From the NCBI GenBank assembly GCA_964640055.1, contig CAZXFH010000080.1, positions 1 to 9,835 of the forward strand: DNA of 9,835 nucleotides. The letters run 5' to 3'. The notes under the pieces were generated by a model. That model was not told where the DNA came from. It was given only the letters and a program-made list of their open reading frames with translations, and did not search any database. The translations under genes were made by a program, and so were the position numbers. Numbering within the stretch: position 1 is the first letter of the stretch; every line of letters begins with the position of its first letter. This stretch comes from CAZXFH01 sp964640055 (lineage in GTDB: Bacteria; Fidelibacterota; UBA2242; JAFGTP01). Positions 1 through 5,406 of this stretch are shown here, one piece after another.

Positions 1-704
1 AACTCCATCCCCGCATCGTGCAACGAAAAAAGATTGATGTGCTGAACGAAATACAAGCTGTCCACCATCACTTTCACATCAAACACTTTGCCTTTTATGA
101 TGATGCCCTTTTTCACGCCAAGACGAACCATATTATCCCTATCTTAGAGGCTGTTCGCGACAGCCAGCTGGAACCCAACTTTCATACCCCCAACGGACTT
201 TTTGCCCGCCAGATTGATGCTTACCTCGCCGAATTGATGGCGGCGACCGGCTTCCAAACCATCCGCTTAAGCCTGGAATCAGTCGTTCCGCGCTGGCAAG
301 CAGCCTCATCCAATAAGGTCGCACAGCAAGATTTTATCCGTGCAAAAAGGAACTTGAATAGAGCGGGTTATCAGAGCAGTGATATCGAAGTCTACCTGCT
401 GATGGGCTTGCCCGGACAAAAACCCACGGAAGTGGAAGCCAGCCTTCGCTTGGTAGCCGCTCAGGGTGCCATCAGCCGCCTGGCTTCCTTTGCACCTCTA
501 CCCGGCACCCGGGAATGGGAAAGGGCTAAAAAACTAGGCTTTGTGGATGACAGGATGGACCCTATCCTGACCAATAGCACCCTCTATCCCTGCCAGTCCG
601 CCATCTTTCCCGCCCAGAAATTCAGGCAGCTGCGACAACTCTCCAATCAACTCAACAGCACTGTCCGTCCCCAAGTCAAAACCACTGTTCCGGAAAGGAG
701 CTAA
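1..704 (+). CDS. Radical SAM protein of the B12-binding-domain type, 3' part
   Basis: The reading frame is open to the left edge, so the gene starts upstream. The GTG at 18 is internal because the codons before it (LHPRI) continue the same protein. Family-type motifs in order, numbered from the GTG: FYDDALF at about 26-32, FHTPNGL at about 55-61, IRLSLES at about 82-88, and YLLMGLPGQ at about 125-133, followed by a late P-x-P-G-T strand (APLPGTREW). These match the second half of the radical SAM TIM barrel in cobalamin-binding radical SAM proteins. The CxxxCxxC cluster motif and any B12 domain would lie off-window, so the cluster cannot be confirmed here. The substrate is unknown. Translation ends in TAA at 702-704, one base before the next gene, and the Shine-Dalgarno of that gene lies inside this reading frame, so the two are probably co-transcribed and translationally coupled. 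Confidence 0.85.
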   Translation, partial: LHPRIVQRKKIDVLNEIQAVHHHFHIKHFAFYDDALFHAKTNHIIPILEAVRDSQLEPNFHTPNGLFARQIDAYLAELMAATGFQTIRLSLESVVPRWQAASSNKVAQQDFIRAKRNLNRAGYQSSDIEVYLLMGLPGQKPTEVEASLRLVAAQGAISRLASFAPLPGTREWERAKKLGFVDDRMDPILTNSTLYPCQSAIFPAQKFRQLRQLSNQLNSTVRPQVKTTVPERS

Positions 705-705
705 C

Positions 706-1248
706 ATGGGGCAGATCCAAAAACAGCCGCATCAAAATCCCTTTTGTGCGCTTATGTGGACTTGTGATGACCATTACCAAAAAGCGATTAATTTGTTAGA
801 GCAAAAATTCGGTGAAACCTTAGGTCAAGGTCCGGTCTACCCGGTAACTGACTTTACCCAATATTACCAAAAAGAATTTGGGCCTGACCTGAAAAAGCAA
901 CTGCTGGTTTTTGAGCCGCCGGTACCCCTGGACCATTTTCATGAAATCAAATTATGGTCCCAGGCCCTGGAATATCAGCTGGCAGACCCTCAATCAGAGA
1001 ATCGTGTGATCAACCTGGACCCGGGTTATCTGGGCCCCTCCCAGCTGGTGCTTTTCTCCACCAAAGGATATTCCCACCGCATCTACCAGGGCCACGGGAT
1101 CTACGCCGAAGTCACCCTCTTATACATGCACGGCCAATTTAAAAAATTACCCTGGAGCTATCCGGATTACACCTGGAAACCCAATCTGTCCTTTCTGAAA
1201 AAAATGCGCGACCAGATCGTGCAACTGGCGCGGAATCAACCGGAATAA
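706..1248 (+). CDS. DUF4416 family protein
   Basis: This is a 180-residue soluble protein with no signal peptide or membrane segment. The ATG at 706 is preceded by AAAGGAG at 694-700. The sequence fits DUF4416: an early F/Y-rich TQYYQKEFG segment (about 51-59), then INLDPGYLGPSQLVLFSTKG (about 101-120), HRIYQGHGIYAEVTL (about 123-137) and WSYPDYTW (about 149-156). The length is normal for the family, so the gene looks complete and intact. No biochemical function is established for the family that I know of. The tight spacing to the upstream radical SAM gene points to a shared operon and perhaps a shared pathway, but that is inference from position only. Confidence 0.87.
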   Translation: MGQIQKQPHQNPFCALMWTCDDHYQKAINLLEQKFGETLGQGPVYPVTDFTQYYQKEFGPDLKKQLLVFEPPVPLDHFHEIKLWSQALEYQLADPQSENRVINLDPGYLGPSQLVLFSTKGYSHRIYQGHGIYAEVTLLYMHGQFKKLPWSYPDYTWKPNLSFLKKMRDQIVQLARNQPE

Positions 1249-1295
1249 AACCAACCTGCCTGGCCACCCAGACATTCTGATAATAAAACACAATA

Positions 1296-1316
1296 TATGG
1301 TACTTCTACTACCATA
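1296..1316. terminator. Possible weak bidirectional terminator hairpin between convergent genes
   Basis: TATGGTA (1296-1302) and TACCATA (1310-1316) form a perfect 7-bp stem with a 7-nt loop. The hairpin lies in the 118-base gap between the convergent DUF4416 and lipoprotein genes. A T5 run follows on the plus strand at 1326-1330, nine bases beyond the stem, and the minus-strand exit is also T-rich. The stem is AT-rich and the T tract is not adjacent, so this would be a weak terminator. Confidence 0.35.
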
Positions 1317-1366
1317 CTAACCAAATTTTTCAGTCCAGAACAGGTAGTTGCCGGCTGCTATGATCA

Positions 1367-2179
1367 TCAGGGTAAAAAGGCTGGTTTTAGCAGCGGTTTG
1401 ATCCGCCCATAAGGCAAGACCAGACGGATCGGTCCCTGGTTATAGGCCGCGATCTCATAGGGATTGTAGTAAAACAGCAACCCCTTGTCGGTCAGCGCCC
1501 AATTATCCGGCAACTGAAACTGGTTACCGTCAAACCAGAAACCAGCCTGATCAAGGGGAGTATCCGGCAACAGATTTTTCGAACGCCGGAATTCCTGTTC
1601 GGCAATGCGTTTCAGTTCTGCGGCACCTGGGTCTGCGAGGATGTCATTCAAGGCCAGCACCCTATTCTGCGGCTGGGTCAGACTGTAATAAGTCCTCTTT
1701 TGATTGGGATGAGCACCACCCGTAAAAACCACTTCTGCCAGGCGCAAACTGATCAGTGCTTTGGTATTGTGGATCACCGCTACCCGGCGCTGCAGCTCCC
1801 AGGGGGTGTTATATTCCGGAAAATCGGCCTGCAAGGACTGGTAGGAGGCCTTCATCTGATCAAAGACCTGGCCCAGTGAATCGGTGCGGGCATTGTCATA
1901 GATGGACTGGCACAACAATGCTTTGATAAAGGCATTCAGACTGTCCGCTACGCCGGCTGTGAAGCGGGGATAAACAAACAACAGCGTAATCAGGCTTTGC
2001 TGCAGCGAATCGTCACTGACATAGCTGCGCTGGAAGCGCTGACACTCATATCGCAGGGTATCGGGCGGTGCCTGCCGGGCGGGTTGAGGGCGCTGCTGAA
2101 CGGTCTCGGGTTTCTTTTCACACCCCAGGCAAAATATTAGCAGGGCGCTTAAGAGCAGAGAATTGACTGTCCGCTTCAT
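1367..2179 (-). CDS. Lipoprotein with RsiV-like DUF3298 C-terminal domain
   Basis: This is a 270-residue exported protein. Residues 1-20 (MKRTVNSLLLSALLIFCLGC) form a lipoprotein signal ending in LGC, so Cys20 is the probable lipid anchor; the -3 residue is Cys rather than the usual Leu. A Pro/Gln-rich linker follows (about 27-40). The rest resembles DUF4163/DUF3298 proteins (RsiV, PdaC relatives): FTGGAHPNQ at about 152-160, the LALNDIL segment at about 175-181, and a C-terminal GLLFYYNPYEIAAYNQG (about 233-249) then LVLPY. An in-frame ATG lies four codons upstream at 2191, but GAGG at 2186-2189 sits six bases before the ATG at 2179, so I chose the latter. The role is probably binding at the cell envelope. 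RsiV itself binds lysozyme, but that function cannot be transferred here. No sigma factor gene is adjacent, so an anti-sigma role is not supported. Confidence 0.82.
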   Translation of the reverse strand: MKRTVNSLLLSALLIFCLGCEKKPETVQQRPQPARQAPPDTLRYECQRFQRSYVSDDSLQQSLITLLFVYPRFTAGVADSLNAFIKALLCQSIYDNARTDSLGQVFDQMKASYQSLQADFPEYNTPWELQRRVAVIHNTKALISLRLAEVVFTGGAHPNQKRTYYSLTQPQNRVLALNDILADPGAAELKRIAEQEFRRSKNLLPDTPLDQAGFWFDGNQFQLPDNWALTDKGLLFYYNPYEIAAYNQGPIRLVLPYGRIKPLLKPAFLP

Positions 2180-2185
2180 ATGGAA

Positions 2186-2189
2186 CCTC
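2186..2189 (-). promoter_or_regulatory. Shine-Dalgarno that decides the lipoprotein start
   Basis: GAGG on the minus strand ends six bases before the ATG at 2179. It overlaps the alternative upstream ATG at 2191-2189, which therefore cannot use it. Confidence 0.6.
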
Positions 2190-2218
2190 ATATTTTAAAA
2201 ATCACGCTGTATTCCCGG

Positions 2219-2239
2219 GACTGACATTTTTTGACTGAC
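2219..2239. repeat. Short direct repeat GACTGAC x2, 14-bp period
   Basis: GACTGAC occurs at 2219-2225 and again at 2233-2239, separated by ATTTTTT. The pair lies about 40 bases upstream of the minus-strand lipoprotein start, in the 237-base divergent intergenic region. Tandem half-sites of this kind can be regulator binding sites, but I recognise no specific regulator. I found no convincing promoter for either divergent gene in this region. Confidence 0.35.
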
Positions 2240-2416
2240 GGCACAAATTAAATACAAATCCGCAGGAATAAAAAGTTTATTTGGCCGGCGGCCTTCAATC
2301 CGGATCGGGAGCTGTAGACAATCACCTGATATATTTTCCCATAGGTCAATTAAAAATAATTGTATTTAATTTATCCTCCGATCCCTTAAATTAATCGGTA
2401 CAAACCCGGAGGGCTT

Positions 2417-2656
2417 TTGGCTGAATTCATCAAAATTGCTGTTCTGGACAATGAGCTGCAGGCCCGCTATCTGGAAGCGCTGCTCAAGGAGCAGGAGATT
2501 CCCCATCGCCTGCACAGCTATCACGACTCTGCCTATGACGGTGTTTTTCAAAATCTAAAAGGCTGGGGACATGTAGAGGCGCCGGCAGAATACCAAACCG
2601 AAATATCAGAAATTATCAAAGAAATCAATACGGAGCCACCCCATGAAGAGGCATGA
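2417..2656 (+). CDS. DUF2007-like putative signal-transducing protein
   Basis: This is a 79-residue soluble protein that starts at TTG (2417), preceded by GGAGGG at 2408-2413. No in-frame ATG is available. The N-terminal half (KIAVLDNELQARYLEALLKE, about 6-25, then EIPHRLHSY) has the beta-alpha-beta pattern of DUF2007/'putative signal transducing protein' domains, in which a short strand is followed by a helix and a 'GIP' turn, here EIP. The C-terminal half continues with GWGHVEAPAEY (about 49-59) and a last helix. The family has no firm function. The product is cytoplasmic by sequence. It is read divergently from the lipoprotein gene and is followed 102 bases later by the DUF1295 gene, so the two may be co-transcribed. 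Confidence 0.7.
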   Translation: MAEFIKIAVLDNELQARYLEALLKEQEIPHRLHSYHDSAYDGVFQNLKGWGHVEAPAEYQTEISEIIKEINTEPPHEEA

Positions 2657-2754
2657 AAAAGCAGTTGCGCGCCTTAGGTTTAGGGGTCGCTTTTAAGCGC
2701 CCGGTCCTACTTAATCCACCGTCTCAACTGGCCTCTGTGACAGAAAGGAGTTAA
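2653..2754 (+). CDS. Speculative 33-residue ORF overlapping the DUF2007 stop
   Basis: The start overlaps the preceding stop as ATGA (2653-2656), an arrangement typical of translational coupling. The ORF ends in TAA four bases before the ATG of the DUF1295 gene, so its end overlaps that gene's Shine-Dalgarno. It would encode a basic peptide starting MKKQLRALGLGVAFKRP. It has no good Shine-Dalgarno of its own and resembles no family I recognise, so it may be chance. Confidence 0.22.
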   Translation: MKKQLRALGLGVAFKRPVLLNPPSQLASVTERS

Positions 2755-2758
2755 TAGT

Positions 2759-3637
2759 ATGCAAACAGCAGATCGTAACGCATTGATCGCCGTCCCCATT
2801 GTGGTTCTGGTCGCCCTGGGCGTGGCCCTGGCCGGCAGCCAGCAAGGTGCTACCATCGGCGGCATCCCGGTTTTCGCGCTCTGTGTAGGGCTGATCTTTA
2901 TCATTCAGTGGCTGGCTTTTAGCATAGCCTATTTACTGCAAACCGAAAAATTCTACGATCTTATAGGCAGTCTTACCTATATCGTGATCATTGTCCTGGC
3001 AGTCATCCTCAGTCCGGAAGTGGATGCGCGCACGATCCTGTTGCTGATCCTGATCGTGATCTGGGCCGCCCGCCTGGGCAGTTTTCTCTTTTTACGTATC
3101 CATAAGGCTGGCAAGGATGCACGCTTCGATCAGCTCAAACCCTCTTTCCCGCGCTTTCTGAATGCCTGGACCCTGCAAGGCTTATGGGTCTCCCTGACCC
3201 TGGCCGCGGCCCTGGCAGCGGTCACCACCACTTACCGCCGGGGACTGGGGGTCTTGGCGCTGATCGGTTTACTGGTCTGGATTTTCGGGTTTGCCTTTGA
3301 AGTGATCGCCGACTTTCAGAAAAGCCGCTTCCGGGCTAACCCGCAAAATAAGGGTAAATTCATTCATTCCGGTCTGTGGGCCCACTCCCGGCACCCGAAT
3401 TACTTCGGTGAAATCGTCTTATGGATCGGTATTGCTCTCATTGCTATACCTGTCCTGCGGGGCTGGCAATGGGTCACCCTTATATCGCCACTGTTTGTTA
3501 CGCTGTTGCTCACCCGGATCAGCGGCATACCCATCCTGGAGAAGCGTGCTGATGAAAAATGGGGTGGGCAGGCTGATTATAAAACTTATCAAAAGCAGAC
3601 CCCTGTGCTGATCCCGCGACCCTTCAGAAAAAAGTAA
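2759..3637 (+). CDS. DUF1295 integral membrane protein (steroid 5-alpha-reductase / isoprenylcysteine methyltransferase-like)
   Basis: This is a 292-residue polytopic membrane protein. The ATG at 2759 follows AAAGGAG at 2744-2750. Hydrophobic segments lie at about 8-26, 36-60, 68-85, 92-112, 138-156, 164-184, and two more between about 216 and 252. The signature C-terminal region is intact: the FEVIADFQKSRFR stretch at about 180-192, GLWAHSRHPNYFGEI at about 205-219, then GIPILEKRADEKWG and a tail near TPVLIP. This is the DUF1295 pattern, and the RHPNY motif corresponds to the SAM- or nucleotide-cofactor-binding part of the wider isoprenylcysteine methyltransferase / steroid reductase fold. 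The bacterial substrate is not known. Length and motif order are normal for the family. Confidence 0.93.
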   Translation: MQTADRNALIAVPIVVLVALGVALAGSQQGATIGGIPVFALCVGLIFIIQWLAFSIAYLLQTEKFYDLIGSLTYIVIIVLAVILSPEVDARTILLLILIVIWAARLGSFLFLRIHKAGKDARFDQLKPSFPRFLNAWTLQGLWVSLTLAAALAAVTTTYRRGLGVLALIGLLVWIFGFAFEVIADFQKSRFRANPQNKGKFIHSGLWAHSRHPNYFGEIVLWIGIALIAIPVLRGWQWVTLISPLFVTLLLTRISGIPILEKRADEKWGGQADYKTYQKQTPVLIPRPFRKK

Positions 3638-3656
3638 TGGGTGGCGGTTTACTTTT
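3630..3656 (+). terminator. AT-rich hairpin at the DUF1295 stop, possible terminator
   Basis: AAAAGTAA (3630-3637) is perfectly complementary in inverted orientation to TTACTTTT (3649-3656), with an 11-nt G-rich loop. The stop codon is inside the left arm. The U-rich right arm gives a terminator-like shape, but the stem is weak. Confidence 0.3.
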
Positions 3657-3875
3657 CGGTACAGATGTGGAATTCTTTTTACAAGATGCTAGTTCTATAC
3701 ATATTTCTATGATCAAAAAACCCTATCCAACTCTGTCATCATTCCAACCATCACAACTCAAATATCGGATCAAATTACCAGTGAAATAACATAAATATCG
3801 AGTTATGCGTGTTTAAGGCCTCGCGAAAACAGGTGTTATAAAATGTGTTCGGGCTGGCCCCAGTTAAAAATGATA

Positions 3876-3904
3876 CCCCCCTGATTTTCCCTTTGATAAG
3901 GGGG
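3876..3904 (-). repeat. C/G-run stem-loop repeat unit, copy 1 (minus orientation)
   Basis: CCCCCC at 3876-3881 can pair with GGGGG at 3900-3904. An inner stem of CCCTT (3889-3893) with AAGGG (3898-3902) closes a TGAT loop. Read on the minus strand the order is C-run, loop, AAGGG, spacer, G-run. That order resembles small dispersed repeats seen in many environmental bacterial genomes (from memory, not checked). On the plus strand T6 follows at 3909-3914, so it could also act as a terminator. Confidence 0.5.
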
Positions 3905-4021
3905 ACAATTTTTTGTGTGTCTTGCACCTGACCCTGCCGCATTACTACAAGGGGTTCCACAGCAAAGTCCCGAAACGAGAACACCAGCAAAACACCCGGC
4001 ACCCAGGTATAATTTAGACCG

Positions 4022-4041
4022 CCTCACAATTCATTGTGGGG
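4022..4041. repeat. Palindrome centred on CACAATTCATTGTG
   Basis: CACAAT (4025-4030) and ATTGTG (4033-4038) are perfect inverted repeats around TC. Flanking CC/GG pairs and one T-G wobble extend the stem. It lies beside the second C/G-run repeat and may be part of the same element. It could also be an operator, but no adjacent gene makes use of it. Confidence 0.35.
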
Positions 4042-4049
4042 ATTACTTT

Positions 4050-4113
4050 CCCCCCTCTTGAGGAGTTGTCAATCCGCTTACTAACGGAAGAAGGGGGGCC
4101 AGGGGGGTGGGTT
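4050..4113 (+). repeat. C/G-run stem-loop repeat unit, copy 2 (plus orientation)
   Basis: CCCCCCTCTT begins at 4050 and is answered by AAGAAGGGGGG ending at 4098, an inverted repeat with a single bulge. A second run, AGGGGGG, then TGGGTT, ends near 4113. The order (C-run, loop, AAG-G-run, spacer, AG-run) is the same as copy 1 read on the other strand, so the two are probably diverged copies in opposite orientation. Confidence 0.5.
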
Positions 4114-4167
4114 CATATCCGCCTTCTGAAACAGGAAGCATTTTAGCCTGTTTTTAGCCAGTCTTAT

Positions 4168-4181
4168 CCCGACGGGTCGGG
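4168..4181. repeat. Small hairpin CCCGA-CGGG-TCGGG
   Basis: A 5-bp GC stem (4168-4172 with 4177-4181) closes a 4-nt loop. A T-rich stretch follows (TTGGTTCTTTTTG), giving a weak terminator look. It is isolated, with no gene close upstream, so it is more likely another dispersed palindrome. Confidence 0.35.
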
Positions 4182-4244
4182 GTTGGTTCTTTTTGTATTC
4201 CGTCAAGGGGCGGCCTTCCAACCCGCTCCAAGCTCCATCGGGAC

Positions 4245-4258
4245 GCGATATTTATCGC
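4245..4258. repeat. Palindrome GCGATATTTATCGC
   Basis: GCGATA (4245-4250) and TATCGC (4253-4258) are perfect inverted repeats around TT, preceded by CGGGAC. This adds to the palindrome density of the gap. Function unknown. Confidence 0.4.
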
Positions 4259-4333
4259 ATGAAAACACTCCTTGCTGTCCTTCACCAGCCGGATCTTTAC
4301 GCCTGTAAACGGGAATGATCAATTGCCAATGTT

Positions 4334-4361
4334 TTGGATTTAATTATCTAGTTCGTATATT
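4334..4361 (+). promoter_or_regulatory. Candidate sigma-70 promoter for the TPR gene
   Basis: TTGGAT (4334-4339) and TATATT (4356-4361) are separated by 16 bases, about 24 bases upstream of the ATG at 4385. The Shine-Dalgarno-like AAGGAAGG (4374-4381) lies between. The implied leader is short. The elements are partial matches in an AT-rich stretch, where chance matches are common. Confidence 0.33.
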
Positions 4362-4384
4362 TTGGTAAAGAGAAGGAAGGGTGA

Positions 4385-4990
4385 ATGCGCGAAGTTGATA
4401 CTCTCTTTAATAAAGCAAGCATCGCAACACAGAACGGGAATTTCCTGGCTGCCATCTCTGCCTATCAGAAAATTATAGAATTAACAGATGAATCCGATCA
4501 AGCACACCATTTATCGTGCTGGGGTATTGGTGAGATATATTTAAATAATCATCAAATTCAAGATGCCATTACCTATCTTTCAAAAGCCGTCGAGTTGGCA
4601 CCGGACCAGGCACACTATCAATATTTATTAGGGTGTGCCTTTACCTATGATGAAAATATTGATAAAGCGATTCATCATTTGAAATTAGCAGTGCAATTGG
4701 ATGATTCCTTTTGGCAATTTTGGAATCAATTGGGCTGGGTCGTCGGACATAATAAAGACCTAGACCAGGGCATTGAATATTTAAAAAAGTCAGTTGCACT
4801 CAATCCGCAGGTGTCAAAATCCTATCGGGACTTGAGTATTTTATATGCTCAGAAAGAAAATTGGAAAATGGCCCTGTTAGTCATTGATAAAGCCATTGCA
4901 GCCGAACCGGAAAATGAAGAGAATTATCGCATTAAAGCGCAATTGGAAAGTTTTAAAAAAGCCTTTGAGCAGTTCGGAGAAGGGGAGTAG
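4385..4990 (+). CDS. Tetratricopeptide repeat (TPR) protein
   Basis: This is a 201-residue protein built almost entirely of about five TPR units: roughly 4-37, 43-74, 77-108, 111-142 and 145-178. Typical positions are visible, e.g. the small/large pattern in GIGEIYLNNHQIQDAITYLS (47-66) and repeat ends of the form A-V-x-L-x-P (AVELAPD, SVALNPQ, AIAAEPE). It has no signal peptide or membrane segment, so it should be a cytoplasmic protein-protein interaction scaffold. The partner is unknown. An AAGGAAGG purine stretch precedes the ATG. Base composition is clearly more AT-rich than the genes on either side of the segment. It is followed by the GH13 gene 416 bases later, too far to assume one operon. 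Confidence 0.9.
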   Translation: MREVDTLFNKASIATQNGNFLAAISAYQKIIELTDESDQAHHLSCWGIGEIYLNNHQIQDAITYLSKAVELAPDQAHYQYLLGCAFTYDENIDKAIHHLKLAVQLDDSFWQFWNQLGWVVGHNKDLDQGIEYLKKSVALNPQVSKSYRDLSILYAQKENWKMALLVIDKAIAAEPENEENYRIKAQLESFKKAFEQFGEGE

Positions 4991-5208
4991 GCCCAACTTG
5001 CCATTTACGGCCGGTTTATTGATCCGGGCACCTCGTTCTGTTATGGGTTATTATACCGTTAGACAAACAATGTCATTAAAGTGAAAGATGGATATGATTG
5101 CCGATCATATGACAGAATAAAATACCAGAAAATTCTCGCTATCCTCTGTCGGCTCTGCGGTTTATGAATTAATCAGATTGGAAAACATTTTCTTGAGTCA
5201 GGTCTGCA

Positions 5209-5283
5209 ATGAAACAGTTTCGCAGAGTGGTTGTTATTGTTCTTTCTTTTTGGGTAATTTTCGCTAAAATACAGTATATTTAA
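5209..5283 (+). CDS. Speculative 24-residue single-span membrane peptide
   Basis: The ATG at 5209 opens a frame ending in TAA at 5281-5283. The peptide begins MKQFRRVVVIVLSFWVIFAK, a basic start followed by an unbroken hydrophobic stretch of about 14 residues, the shape of a small membrane peptide or an orphan signal peptide. The Shine-Dalgarno is only a weak AGG about six bases upstream. It is too short for any family assignment and could be chance in AT-rich DNA. Confidence 0.22.
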   Translation: MKQFRRVVVIVLSFWVIFAKIQYI

Positions 5284-5337
5284 AAAGATGTACAGGCGGA
5301 TTGTATCGCTATTTTTAAGTGGATTGCCTGGCAGCTG

Positions 5338-5354
5338 CCGGATATTAATACCGG
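5338..5354. promoter_or_regulatory. Near-palindrome upstream of the GH13 gene, possible operator
   Basis: CCGG-A-TATTAATA-CCGG is a symmetric 16-base core with one extra A in the left half. It lies about 50 bases before the GH13 ATG and is followed by another CCGG. The position and symmetry suit a repressor site for a sugar-utilisation gene, but it does not match an operator consensus I know. Confidence 0.3.
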
Positions 5355-5406
5355 TTTACCGGGGTTGTCAGCAGTAATATAAGCATCTTTCAACCGGAGG
5401 GATAAC

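Larger units (their letters stand above)
3638..4384. other. 747-base gene-free region rich in short inverted and G-run repeats
   Basis: No reading frame here looks coding. The minus-strand frames between 3775 and 4027 cross the repeat units and have no Shine-Dalgarno or family similarity I recognise. The region carries several separate small palindromes and G/C-run stem-loops, listed individually, plus a TTTTAGCC direct repeat (4141-4148 and 4152-4159). It separates the GC-richer left genes from the AT-richer TPR/GH13 segment. The pattern fits accumulated small dispersed repeats (MITE- or REP-like) rather than decayed genes. Confidence 0.55.
4991..5406. other. 416-base gap between the TPR and GH13 genes
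   Basis: The gap is AT-rich, with no strong coding frame, no tRNA-like clover leaf and no strong terminator. It holds one short hydrophobic ORF (5209-5283) and a near-palindrome (5338-5354), described separately. The GH13 ribosome binding site, GGAGG at 5396-5400, ends the region. I found no convincing promoter for the GH13 gene. Confidence 0.5.

Noticed and set aside
1367..2179. Anti-sigma factor role from RsiV resemblance
   Set aside because: The protein is a predicted lipoprotein without a cytoplasmic anti-sigma segment, and no sigma factor gene is adjacent.
4008..4013. TATAAT as a promoter -10 element
   Set aside because: No -35-like hexamer lies at 15-19 bases upstream and no gene starts within a reasonable distance downstream.
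3775..4027. Overlapping minus-strand ORFs in the repeat-rich gap
   Set aside because: They run through the C/G-run stem-loop repeat, overlap each other in different frames and show no family features, so they are read as open frames within repeats.
3638..4384. Insertion sequence or CRISPR array
   Set aside because: No transposase remnant, no long terminal inverted repeats around a coding core, and no regularly spaced identical repeats; only short palindromes and diverged G-run units are present.
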